Under the pieces are notes generated by a model. It saw only the letters and a program-made list of their open reading frames with translations. It did no database searches and was not told where the DNA came from. Below, piece after piece: positions 9,065-18,499 of a DNA stretch of 64,000 nt; positions within the stretch are counted from its first letter, which is position 1; each line of letters begins with the position of its first letter. Origin of the DNA: Acuticoccus sp051016205 (GTDB lineage Bacteria > Pseudomonadota > Alphaproteobacteria > Rhizobiales > Amorphaceae); assembly GCA_051016205.1 (NCBI GenBank), contig CP136534.1:806001-870000 (forward strand). Direction: 5' to 3'. The position numbers and the translations under genes were made by a program.

Positions 9065-9116
9065 TAGAGCGGTTTGCGGTCAGATGGAAACATCAGATCG
9101 AAAGAAAACCGCTCTA
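9065..9116. repeat. Palindromic intergenic repeat, copy 1
   Basis: An imperfect inverted repeat just after the protease stop codon. The arms AGAGCGGTTT (9066-9075) and AAACCGCTCT (9106-9115) are exact reverse complements, and an inner GATG/CATC pair (9083-9086 and 9091-9094) surrounds a GAAA tetraloop. This type of intergenic palindrome, opening in TAGAG and closing in CTCTA, is common in Hyphomicrobiales genomes. It may also work as a transcript end for the 7347-9054 operon. Confidence 0.7.
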
Positions 9117-9127
9117 TTTCAGAGGAG

Positions 9128-9169
9128 TAGAGCATCTCATCTGCGTCCGTATGGACGCAGGATGCTCTA
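9128..9169. repeat. Palindromic intergenic repeat, copy 2
   Basis: A second hairpin 12 bp after the first. AGAGCATC (9129-9136) pairs with GATGCTCT (9161-9168), and an inner 8-bp stem CTGCGTCC (9141-9148) pairs with GGACGCAG (9153-9160) around a GTAT loop. Same TAGAG...CTCTA boundaries as copy 1, different inner sequence. It is not followed by a run of T, so it is more likely a repeat element than a simple terminator. Confidence 0.7.
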
Positions 9170-9257
9170 GGTGAAGGTGGCCGATGGTGCGGCAGACATC
9201 CAGTCGGCGGACGGTCGGGCACGGTCATGTTCGCAATTCCGCGTACCGCTGCGCCAG

Positions 9258-10583
9258 TCACCACCTTGCTGACGCCATACGGAGCGGGCCGCTGGGGTAA
9301 CGCCAACGGGGCTTCACCCCGTCAATGCTGGCTGGAAATGCGATCCGGCGTGCCTCTCCCCACCCTGTGTGCTCAACCTCAGGGGCAAAATCCGCATCCG
9401 TTTCAGCCGGCATATGTAACGCTGTCTTCGCGACGCCCCCCGAAATCAACAGTGCGGCTGTTCGAGCGAGCGAAACTCGAGCGGACATGGTCCGACCGTC
9501 TTGCTGGCGCAGGCGTAAGGCACGAAGTATCGCTGCGGCCATTAGATATCCGGTTGCGTGATCCAGCGCTTGAACGGGAAGCGGAAAAGGGCGGCCGCAC
9601 TGAGAACGCAGCATTCCTCCTGCGGAAATTCCGCAGCTCATCTGGACCAGACTGTCGAAACCTCGGCGATCAGCCCAAGGACCTCGGTGCCCGTAGGCAT
9701 TCAAGCCGACGTCGATCAATTCAGGCGCAAGAGCCCTGAGCCGATCCAACGGATATCCCAGGCCCTCCAGGGCACCGGGCCGATAGCCGTGAACAAGAAT
9801 ATCGGCGTGTTCAACCAATCCCTCAAATATTCCGCGATCATGTTTGGTCTTCAAATCGAGACCGGCACAGCGTTTCCCAAGGGTCATTTCAGGCTCAACG
9901 GCCGGTTCGTTCCAATCCGGCGGATCGATGCGCAAGACATTCGCACCAAACCCGGCGAGAAAGCGCGTTGCGACGGGACCCGCGAGGACCCTTGTAAGGT
10001 CCAGGACGCGCAGGCTCTCCAGTCCAAGCGGTTTGCCACGAACACCGGTATCTTGCCACGCAATCAGGGGCTCGCCGACGACGGCTCGTCCCTGCGGATG
10101 ATCTGACCATTCATCCAGTGTGTGCATCGCTGCCGCGCACCCACCTTCGGCGATTATCGACGATTCAAGGTCCGCTTTGTTCCATTGTCGAACTGCTTGC
10201 GAAACGGCATCGCGACTGCCTTCACAACCGAGGACATCGAGCGCTGCTATGCGGTGATGTGGTGCGTTGGTATGCAACCTGATCCACCCATCGGCAGCCA
10301 CGTAATCGCCCGCGATCGAATCCCAGACCGCAGGCAATTCCCAGCCCTTCGGTCGCAGGGTCGTGCCAAACCATTTAAGCAGCCGTTTACGACTTATGGT
10401 GACCGATGATTTTCCCAAGAGCGCAGCGGTTTCTGTTGCCGCCGCTCCGAACGAAGCAACCGCGAGTGCAGAAACATTGAACCAGCCACCAAGTTCGGCG
10501 GCGTCATCGTCTTCAATCGATACCTGCGGGCTCAGCTCTACCCCGAGGCCTTTTGCAATCTGATCCTGAAAATCTTGCGCCAA
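9258..10583 (-). CDS. CaiB/BaiF family (class III) CoA-transferase with rearranged domain order
   Basis: A 441-residue protein. The C-terminal half has the family start LRVLDLTRVLAGPVATRFL (about 192-210), the region FDSLVQMSCGIS and the catalytic-aspartate segment QALDHATGYLMAAAILRAL with Asp341. Unusually, the segment before it (about 90-178: DYVAADGWIRLH, then TLDEWSDHPQGRAVV) resembles the C-terminal part of ordinary CaiB proteins, so the order looks permuted or fused. A TTG start at 10583 has GAGGAAG just upstream; earlier in-frame ATGs would translate through a palindromic repeat and were rejected. Base composition looks less G+C-rich than neighbours by eye. Substrate unknown. Confidence 0.75.
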   Translation of the reverse strand: MAQDFQDQIAKGLGVELSPQVSIEDDDAAELGGWFNVSALAVASFGAAATETAALLGKSSVTISRKRLLKWFGTTLRPKGWELPAVWDSIAGDYVAADGWIRLHTNAPHHRIAALDVLGCEGSRDAVSQAVRQWNKADLESSIIAEGGCAAAMHTLDEWSDHPQGRAVVGEPLIAWQDTGVRGKPLGLESLRVLDLTRVLAGPVATRFLAGFGANVLRIDPPDWNEPAVEPEMTLGKRCAGLDLKTKHDRGIFEGLVEHADILVHGYRPGALEGLGYPLDRLRALAPELIDVGLNAYGHRGPWADRRGFDSLVQMSCGISAGGMLRSQCGRPFPLPVQALDHATGYLMAAAILRALRLRQQDGRTMSARVSLARTAALLISGGVAKTALHMPAETDADFAPEVEHTGWGEARRIAFPASIDGVKPRWRYPSGPLRMASARW

Positions 10584-10978
10584 TTTGCTTCCTCGACCGA
10601 TCTGACGGGAAAACCAATCGTTGACGCACCCTAGAGCACGATCTGCTCTGGTTGAATCAAACTGAGCGGAAAGCGCGCAAGCGGACGTCGGCATGCTGTG
10701 CAGCAATGTAAGGACTGGGCGAATGGGTGCATTGGTGAGTTCAAAAACTCTTCCACGCGGCGAAAACTGAGCGTGTCGACTTTAAATGCAAGAACTTGGA
10801 ACGTGCCGGCCAAGAAGTGCAGCCCGTATGCCGGCCAAGCGCCGGTCGATGAATTCATGATCGACAGGACAGAAACGGACCGGCGTGTCGCAACATGTCA
10901 AAGCCGCGAAGTGCGCCCCATGCGCAAGTCAGTTGCGGCAGCCCTAAGCCGTGACAGCGCGCAACCCGTTTACGAGAT
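10584..10978. other. Intergenic stretch between CoA-transferase and tRNA-Ala
   Basis: About 395 bp with no convincing gene. It holds the short palindrome at 10633-10649 and a direct repeat of TGCCGGCCAAG (10804-10814 and 10829-10839, 25 bp apart). A plus-strand frame crossing it ends inside the tRNA complement and translates to the well-known spurious KGSRTPDLL peptide, so it is not a gene. Confidence 0.45.
10633..10649. repeat. Short palindrome of the TAGAGC type
   Basis: AGAGCA (10633-10638) and TGCTCT (10644-10649) flank CGATC, preceded by CT. It shares the opening CTAGAGC with the repeats at 9065 and 9128, and looks like a short or decayed member of the same family on the other side of the CoA-transferase gene. 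Confidence 0.5.
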
Positions 10979-11054
<76 letters not shown>

Positions 11055-11179
11055 GTCCGGGTGGCAGCGTCTTAAACCATCCCGGTGAACTTGCAACCCC
11101 TTTTGGTCAAACCCGAGGGGGAGATGGCACGTGCCCGCCGCCTGCAACCATCCCGCCCGCCATCCAGCCTTGGGCGAGG

Positions 11180-11560
11180 CTAGCGGTCGTCGTCATCGTC
11201 GTCGCTGGCGCGCACAACCTCGCTCATTTCCTCATCGTCGTCGTCATCGTCGATCAGTGCGTCGTCGTCGGCATCGATGGTGGGGGCGACGACGGCCACG
11301 TCGTCATCATCGTCGTCGTCGGTGTCGGTGTCGTCTTCCGCCTCTTCCAGCGGGACCAGCACGACGTCGTCCGTTTCGGTGTCGACCGTGTCGTCGTCCT
11401 CCTCCTCCTCTTTGGCGGTTTCGGGACGGATGGCGGCCACCGCGCCTGTGGCAAACAGCGCGTTGCACTTGGGACAGGTGATCGGGTCGTGATTGAGGTC
11501 GTAGTACTTCGCGCCGCAATTGGGGCAGAGGCGCTTGGTACCCAGTTCAGGTCTTGCCAC
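11180..11560 (-). CDS. TIGR02300 (FYDLN acid) family zinc-ribbon protein
   Basis: A 126-residue protein conserved in alphaproteobacteria. The N-terminus ARPELGTKRLCPNCG then YYDLN and CPKC gives a four-cysteine zinc ribbon (Cys12, 15, 29, 32). The remainder is an extremely acidic, low-complexity tail of Asp and Glu runs, expected to be disordered. The GTG at 11560 is preceded by GGAG six bases upstream and gives the family N-terminus; an ATG 12 bases earlier is possible. Function of the family is not established. It is divergent from aroA. Confidence 0.85.
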   Translation of the reverse strand: MARPELGTKRLCPNCGAKYYDLNHDPITCPKCNALFATGAVAAIRPETAKEEEEDDDTVDTETDDVVLVPLEEAEDDTDTDDDDDDDVAVVAPTIDADDDALIDDDDDDEEMSEVVRASDDDDDDR

Positions 11561-11868
11561 GAGAGGCTCCATCGTTAGCGGGCGGCGTCCGATGGCATAG
11601 GAGCCGGGCGGATGTAAAGCGCTTGCGCGCCCTGGTGCCACGCCATGGGACATGTTCGGCTCACATAGGGTCAATCTGATCGCATCGAACAGGCACAGAT
11701 GCTCATTTTTTGGCGCATACGCTGCTCGACCGGTCGATTTCTACCGCTACGTTGTTTCCAAACGCGCAAAAAGCGCGCTAGGCGACACGCGGCCCGCCGG
11801 TGTGGCACGTCCCACGCGAGGGGCTGCCTGCTTGGCGCCCGGGTATCGTTCGCCAGGAGACGTTCAGC
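11561..11868. other. Divergent intergenic region between TIGR02300 gene and aroA
   Basis: About 308 bp that must contain promoters for both directions. The only clear element is AGGAG at 11854-11858 in front of the aroA ATG. Frames extending upstream of aroA lack start signals and are not supported. Confidence 0.4.
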
Positions 11869-13209
11869 ATGGATCATCAACCGCGCGCCGCTTTGGCATC
11901 AGGCAGTGGGCCCTTGAAAGGCCGTGTGCGCGTTCCGGGGGATAAGTCCATCTCCCACCGCGCTTTGATGCTGTCCTCGCTCGCGGTGGGCCGGTCCACC
12001 ATCAAGGGTCTCCTGTCGGCGGAGGATGTGACGGCGACGCTGGAGGCGATGCGCGCCCTTGGCGCCACCATCGTGCGCGAACCTTCCGGCGAGGTGCATG
12101 TGAACGGCGTTGGCCTCGGCGCCCTGCTTGAGCCTGACCGTGTGCTCGATTTCGGCAATGCTGGCACAGGCGTGCGGCTCACGATGGGCATTGTCGCAGG
12201 CCACAACATAGCCGCCACCTTTATCGGCGATGCGTCGTTGTCGCGCAGGCCCATGGGCCGTGTCCTCAACCCTTTGCGTCAAATGGGGGTCGAGGTCATC
12301 GCGCGGGAGGGCGACCGCTTGCCGCTCACCCTGCGCGGCCCCAAGACATTACTGCCCATTGTCTACACCCTGCCTGTGGCATCCGCACAGGTGAAGTCGG
12401 CCGTCCTTTTTGCAGGCCTCAACGCCCCAGGCGAGACGACGGTGGTGGAGCGTGTGGCAACCCGCGACCACACAGAGCGCATGCTCAGCGCATTCGGCGC
12501 CACCATCCGGCGGGAGACGCGCGATGGGGCAAACGCCATCACCGTCGTCGGCCGGCCGCTGCTTGTCCCGTGCGATGTGACCGTCCCTGCCGACCCAAGC
12601 TCGGCCGCGTTTTTGATTGTGGCGGGGCTTTTGGTGGAGGGCTCAGACCTCGTGGTCGCCGACGTCCTCTTGAATCCTGCCCGCACGGGCCTTTTGACGA
12701 CGCTCGCCGAGATGGGCGCCGACATTGAGATCCTCAACGAGCGCGACGCAGGCGGGGAGCGGATTGGCGACGTGCACGTGGTGGCCTCGGCCTTGAAGGG
12801 CGTTGACGTTCCAGGCGAGCGCGCGGCCTCCATGATTGACGAGTACCCGATCCTTGCCGTTGCCGCCGCCTTTGCCGAAGGGGCAACGCGCATGGACGGC
12901 GTTGGCGAACTGCGCGTGAAGGAGAGCGACCGGCTTGCCGCCGTTGCCGCAGGGCTTGAGGCCAACGGCGTCTCCCATGAGGCCGGCGAGGATTGGCTGG
13001 TGGTCCACGGCCGCAAGGGGCGCGTTGGCGGCGGCACGGTCGTCACCCATCTGGACCACCGCATTGCCATGAGCTTCCTGATCTTCGGCCTTGCCGCCGA
13101 CACCCCCGTCCACGTGGACGATCACAGTGTCATGGCAACGAGCTTTCCCGGCTTCCTGGACCTCATTGGTGAGCTTGGCGGCCGCGTCAGCCTTGTGGAG
13201 GCGGCGTGA
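11869..13209 (+). CDS. aroA: 3-phosphoshikimate 1-carboxyvinyltransferase (class II EPSP synthase)
   Basis: EPSP synthase condenses shikimate-3-phosphate with PEP in the cytosolic aromatic pathway. The 446 residues follow the class II (Agrobacterium CP4-type) pattern: VPGDKSISHRALML, LDFGNAGTGVRLTMG, FIGDASLSRRPMGRVLNPLR, ASAQVKSAVLFAGLN, SMIDEYPILAVAAAFAEG and VTHLDHRIAMSFLI. At the position of CP4 Ala100 (the NAATG motif) this protein has Gly99 (NAGTG), the state usual in glyphosate-sensitive enzymes. Start chosen at ATG 11869 with AGGAG upstream. Its stop overlaps the cmk start by 4 bp (GTGA), marking an aroA-cmk-rpsA operon, a common alphaproteobacterial order. Confidence 0.95.
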   Translation: MDHQPRAALASGSGPLKGRVRVPGDKSISHRALMLSSLAVGRSTIKGLLSAEDVTATLEAMRALGATIVREPSGEVHVNGVGLGALLEPDRVLDFGNAGTGVRLTMGIVAGHNIAATFIGDASLSRRPMGRVLNPLRQMGVEVIAREGDRLPLTLRGPKTLLPIVYTLPVASAQVKSAVLFAGLNAPGETTVVERVATRDHTERMLSAFGATIRRETRDGANAITVVGRPLLVPCDVTVPADPSSAAFLIVAGLLVEGSDLVVADVLLNPARTGLLTTLAEMGADIEILNERDAGGERIGDVHVVASALKGVDVPGERAASMIDEYPILAVAAAFAEGATRMDGVGELRVKESDRLAAVAAGLEANGVSHEAGEDWLVVHGRKGRVGGGTVVTHLDHRIAMSFLIFGLAADTPVHVDDHSVMATSFPGFLDLIGELGGRVSLVEAA

Positions 13210-13844
13210 TCATCGCTGTGGACGGGCCGGCCGCTTCCGGGAAGGGCACCCTTTCGCGTCGCCTGGCTGGGCATTTCGGTCTGTCGTACCTGGACACGGG
13301 CCGCACCTATCGCGCGGTTGCGGCGCTCCTGCGCGAAGGGGGCTTGCCTCTGGACGCGCCAGCGGCGGCCGTCAGCGCGGCCGAAGCGCTGGATCTTGAA
13401 AAGCTCGATGCGTTGGATCTGACCAACGCGGAGGTGGCTGAGGCCGCCTCCAAGGTGGCGGTGATGCCGCAGTTGCGCACCGCTCTTGTGGCGCGTCAAA
13501 GGGCGTTTGCGCAGGAGGCGGAGCGCACAGGCAGCGGCGCGGTGTTGGACGGGCGCGACATTGGCACCGTGGTGTGCCCGGATGCCTCGGTGAAAATCTT
13601 CGTCACCGCAGCGCCCGAGGCCCGTGCCCGCCGCAGAGCGCTCGAATTGTTCGGCACCGACAAGGGGGCCGCCTACGAGCAGCTCCTCGACGACCTCAAG
13701 ATTCGCGATGCGCGCGATGCCAACCGCCCTGTCGGTGCCCTTCGTCCCGCAGACGACGCGCATGTGTTGGACACCACGCTTCTGTCCATCAGTGCTGCGC
13801 TGGATGCGGCCATCGGGCTTGTGGAAAACGCCCGCGCGGACTAA
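13206..13844 (+). CDS. cmk: Cytidylate kinase
   Basis: Phosphorylates CMP and dCMP using ATP, in the cytosol. The 212-residue protein begins MIIAVDGPAASGKGTLSRRL with the P-loop GPAASGKGT, followed by YLDTGRTYRAVA (CMP-binding region) and GRDIGTVVCPDA. The late DARDANRPVGALRPADDA segment, ending in the usual residues, is present. The GTG start overlaps the aroA stop. A weak hairpin CCCTGC/GCAGGG (13850-13866) follows but has no T run, so transcription probably continues into rpsA, 170 bp downstream. Confidence 0.95.
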   Translation: MIIAVDGPAASGKGTLSRRLAGHFGLSYLDTGRTYRAVAALLREGGLPLDAPAAAVSAAEALDLEKLDALDLTNAEVAEAASKVAVMPQLRTALVARQRAFAQEAERTGSGAVLDGRDIGTVVCPDASVKIFVTAAPEARARRRALELFGTDKGAAYEQLLDDLKIRDARDANRPVGALRPADDAHVLDTTLLSISAALDAAIGLVENARAD

Positions 13845-14013
13845 ATAGCCCCTGCTGCGTGCAGGGTGGGCGAGAAGTCCGCCCATTTTGTGCTGCGGCA
13901 AACACTCGAGCGATGGCTTGCATCAACAGGCGGCGATGTCAGCGCAGCCGCGCTCGGGCGTGACCGACACCCCAAACCCTCGCCGCGCGCACCTTGCGCA
14001 GTCCGGAGAATTG

Positions 14014-15723
<1,710 letters not shown>

Positions 15724-15753
15724 CGCGGCATTCTGACGCGCTGCGTTTTTTTG

Positions 15754-15780
15754 CGGGTGGGCTTCGGCCCACCCGTTTTT
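15754..15780 (+). terminator. Rho-independent terminator of the aroA-cmk-rpsA operon
   Basis: A perfect 9-bp stem CGGGTGGGC/GCCCACCCG closed by a TTCG tetraloop and followed by TTTTT, 31 bp after the rpsA stop. Confidence 0.93.
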
Positions 15781-15940
15781 CATTTAGCGCCTTGATTTGC
15801 CTGCCTGACGCAAGCTTCGCGCAGCCTTCATCGGTTAACCTACGTCAAAGTCGGTCGATAAAAGTTACCGCTGCTGTGGAACCAAATCCCTGTGGAGCGA
15901 TTCTCCCTTGGCTGAGGCTGTGCACAGACAGGAACCGCTT

Positions 15941-16804
15941 ATGTCCGATAATGGCTCGCCGCGACACTTTGTGAAGGCGGCGATGAGCGCCCCATATCTG
16001 GAGCGCGACGAGGAGCATCAGCTTGCCCTGCGCTGGCGGGACGACAAGGATGAGGCGGCGCTAAGCAAGCTGACGGCGGCTCACATGCGCCTGGTCATCT
16101 CCATCGCGTCGCGGTTTCGCCACTTCGGGCTGTCCATGGGCGACCTCATCCAGGAGGGCCATGTGGGTCTCCTGGAAGCGGCCGCCAGGTTCGAGCCGGA
16201 GAGGAATGTGCGCTTCTCCACCTACGCCACATGGTGGATCCGCGCCTCCATTCAGGACTACATCTTGCGCAACTGGTCCATCGTGCGCGGTGGCACCTCC
16301 TCCACCCAGAAGGCGCTGTTCTTCAATCTGCGTCGCCTGAGGGCGAAAATGGCCCGCAACGGCGCCGGCGCCCCCGACGCTGCCATGTACGACCAGATTG
16401 CCGAGGCCGTCGGCGTCTCCCGCGCCGATGTGGAGTTGATGAACTCGCGCCTATCAGCGCCGGACACCTCGCTCAACGCCCCTGTCATTGAAAGCGACTC
16501 CGCGGCTGCCGACCGGCAGGACTTCATCCCCTGCGCGCAGCCTCTGCAAGACCAGGTGGTGTCTGAGTCCATCGACACCGACCGCAGGAGCGCATGGCTT
16601 CAGCGCGCCCTGAAGGAGCTGAACGAGCGTGAACTACGCATCGTGCGCGAACGCCGCCTCACCGAAGACGGCGCCACGCTGGAATCCCTTGGCGCCAAGC
16701 TTGGTATCTCGAAGGAGCGCGTGCGGCAGATTGAAAACCGCGCCCTGCAGAAGCTCCGCTCAGCGCTTCTGCGCGAGCACGAGCGGGCCGTCTTCGTCCA
16801 GTAG
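15941..16804 (+). CDS. rpoH: RNA polymerase heat-shock sigma factor (sigma-32)
   Basis: Alternative sigma factor directing heat-shock and stress promoters. The 287-residue protein has region 2 (GDLIQEGHVGLLEAAARFEP, FSTYATWWIRASIQDYILRN), the RpoH-specific box QKALFFNLRRLR and a region 4 helix-turn-helix (TLESLGAKLGISKERVRQIE). The start MSDNGSPRHFVKAAMSAP at 15941 follows AGGAA; an earlier TTG adds only 11 residues. It is bounded by terminators at 15754 and 16856, so it is monocistronic. Many alphaproteobacteria carry more than one rpoH; which paralogue this is cannot be told here. Confidence 0.93.
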   Translation: MSDNGSPRHFVKAAMSAPYLERDEEHQLALRWRDDKDEAALSKLTAAHMRLVISIASRFRHFGLSMGDLIQEGHVGLLEAAARFEPERNVRFSTYATWWIRASIQDYILRNWSIVRGGTSSTQKALFFNLRRLRAKMARNGAGAPDAAMYDQIAEAVGVSRADVELMNSRLSAPDTSLNAPVIESDSAAADRQDFIPCAQPLQDQVVSESIDTDRRSAWLQRALKELNERELRIVRERRLTEDGATLESLGAKLGISKERVRQIENRALQKLRSALLREHERAVFVQ

Positions 16805-16855
16805 ACGCCGCCGACCGATGCCGTGATGCGTCCCGCGCACGGATCGAGATAATCA

Positions 16856-16891
16856 AAGCGGCCCGGCGTCTCGCCAGGGCCGCTTCTTTTT
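16856..16891 (+). terminator. Rho-independent terminator of rpoH
   Basis: Stem AAGCGGCCC (16856-16864) with GGGCCGCTT (16877-16885), extended by an inner GGCG/CGCC pair, followed by CTTTTT, about 50 bp after the rpoH stop. Confidence 0.9.
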
Positions 16892-17011
16892 GCCCACAAC
16901 GCCCTCCCAAGCTGCCCCATAGGTGCTGCGTCGCCGCAGTTTTGCCGCGTGCGGTTGACGCAGGCCCGTTCGCGTGGTGGGCGTTGGGCGAACCAACCGG
17001 CAAGGCTTCTT

Positions 17012-18016
17012 ATGACCGACACGCGACACGACGTTCTGGGAATCGGGAACGCCATCTTCGACATCCTGGGCCACGTCAGTGACGACGTGTTGGACCAGCA
17101 TGGCCTTATCAAAGGCTCCATGCGCCTTGTGACGGCTGAAGAGATCGAGGCGGTGGATAACATCCTCACCGAGACAGTGCGTGTCTCAGGAGGCTCCGCA
17201 GGCAACACTGTGGCAGGCGTTGCCTCTCTCGGCGGGCGGGCGGCTTACATCGGCAAGGTGGCGAAGGACGCCTTCGGGGAAGCCTTTGCCCACGATATGC
17301 GCCGCGCGGGCATCACCTTCGACACGCCGCCTCTGGAAAACGGCGATGCGCCCACCGCCTCCTGCGTGGTCCTCGTCACCCCCGACGGGGAGCGGACCAT
17401 GAACACCTATTTGGGTGCCAGCCGGCTCCTGACGGTGGATGACATCGACCTTGATCTTGTGGACGGGTCGGCCATCACCTTCATGGAAGGGTACCTGTTC
17501 GACCCTGACCAGGCGAAGGCCGCCTTCCGCACAGCGGCCGAACGGGCCAATGAGGCAGGCCGCGTTGCTGCGCTGACCCTGTCGGACCAGTTCTGCATCG
17601 AACGTCACAGGGCCGACTTTCTGGACTGGATCAACAGCGGCCAGATCGGTCTCCTCTTTGCCAACGAGAGCGAGGCGACGTCCCTTTACGAGACCGATGA
17701 CTTTGACGATGCGTGCGTGCGCCTCGGCAAAGCGGTGGATACGGCCGTCATCACCATGGGGGCGAAGGGCGCACGGGTGATCTCACGCGGCGTGTCGCAA
17801 GATGTACCTGCCGTCTCCACCAAAGTGGTGGACCTCACGGGGGCAGGGGACCTTTTTGCTGGCGGCTACATGTTGGGTCACGCCAGAGGCCTTGCGCCGC
17901 ACGAGTGTGCGCGTCTGGGTGCGCTGGCGGCCGCGGAGGTGATTGCCCACTTCGGAGCCCGGCCACAATCCACCCTGTCGGAGGTGGCGGAGCGCTCAGG
18001 CTTTTCCCTTGGCTAA
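17012..18016 (+). CDS. Adenosine kinase-like PfkB family carbohydrate/nucleoside kinase
   Basis: A 334-residue ribokinase-fold kinase. The N-terminal substrate site GIGNAIFDIL, the SGGSAGNTVAGVASLGG segment and the C-terminal DLTGAGDLFAGGYMLG (anion hole and catalytic Asp) are intact, and IGKVAKDAFGEAFAHDMR is typical of the bacterial adenosine-kinase branch, which phosphorylates adenosine to AMP for purine salvage. Sugar specificity is the alternative. The ATG at 17012 (MTDTRHDVLG) matches the family N-terminus. It converges on the membrane protein gene at 18023 with a 6-bp gap. Confidence 0.87.
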   Translation: MTDTRHDVLGIGNAIFDILGHVSDDVLDQHGLIKGSMRLVTAEEIEAVDNILTETVRVSGGSAGNTVAGVASLGGRAAYIGKVAKDAFGEAFAHDMRRAGITFDTPPLENGDAPTASCVVLVTPDGERTMNTYLGASRLLTVDDIDLDLVDGSAITFMEGYLFDPDQAKAAFRTAAERANEAGRVAALTLSDQFCIERHRADFLDWINSGQIGLLFANESEATSLYETDDFDDACVRLGKAVDTAVITMGAKGARVISRGVSQDVPAVSTKVVDLTGAGDLFAGGYMLGHARGLAPHECARLGALAAAEVIAHFGARPQSTLSEVAERSGFSLG

Positions 18017-18022
18017 AGCGCG

Positions 18023-18493
18023 TCAGCGGGGGAAGGGGTCGAACCAGCGATACTCCATCCACTTACCTGCCGTGCGCCCTGCAATCAGCCAGTAGAAGAA
18101 GCCGCCGATGGCCCCGCTCGCCACCGAAAGCGGTAGGACGCCCTCGCGCAGAGGCGGAAAATCGTCGCCGAATATGAGCTCGCGCAACGGCAGCGCCATC
18201 GCAAGGCCGATGAGGCAGCCAGCCACCACGTAGACGACGATGTTGCGCAGCTTGAACCCTTCGGTCAGCGCAATGGCAATGGCCGTCGGCCAGAAGGCAT
18301 CCCACAGCGCGACGAAGGAGGTGGTGGTGGCAAGGGTGGACAGGCGCACAAGGAAGGACAGGGAGCCTGAAGGCGCAGTATCGCCGCTCTGCAGGATGGC
18401 AAAGCTTGCAAAGGTCGCGGCCGCCCCACAGGCGGCGGCATAGCCCAGAAGTGCCATGATGGCTTGGGCTGTAAGGGCCCAGATCGCGGTCAT
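18023..18493 (-). CDS. Small integral membrane protein of unknown function
   Basis: A 156-residue protein with four predicted transmembrane segments (about 8-30, 45-70, 84-102 and 122-142) and a polar C-terminus ending KWMEYRWFDPFPR. I recognise no domain. It starts 6 bp after the stop of rlmN on the same strand, so it is probably the last gene of an ialB-like/rlmN transcript. Function not assigned. Confidence 0.65.
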   Translation of the reverse strand: MTAIWALTAQAIMALLGYAAACGAAATFASFAILQSGDTAPSGSLSFLVRLSTLATTTSFVALWDAFWPTAIAIALTEGFKLRNIVVYVVAGCLIGLAMALPLRELIFGDDFPPLREGVLPLSVASGAIGGFFYWLIAGRTAGKWMEYRWFDPFPR

Positions 18494-18499
18494 GCCGCC

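Noticed and set aside
13850..13866. Possible terminator after cmk
   Set aside because: The 6-bp stem CCCTGC/GCAGGG has no T run, and rpsA downstream has no separate clear promoter.
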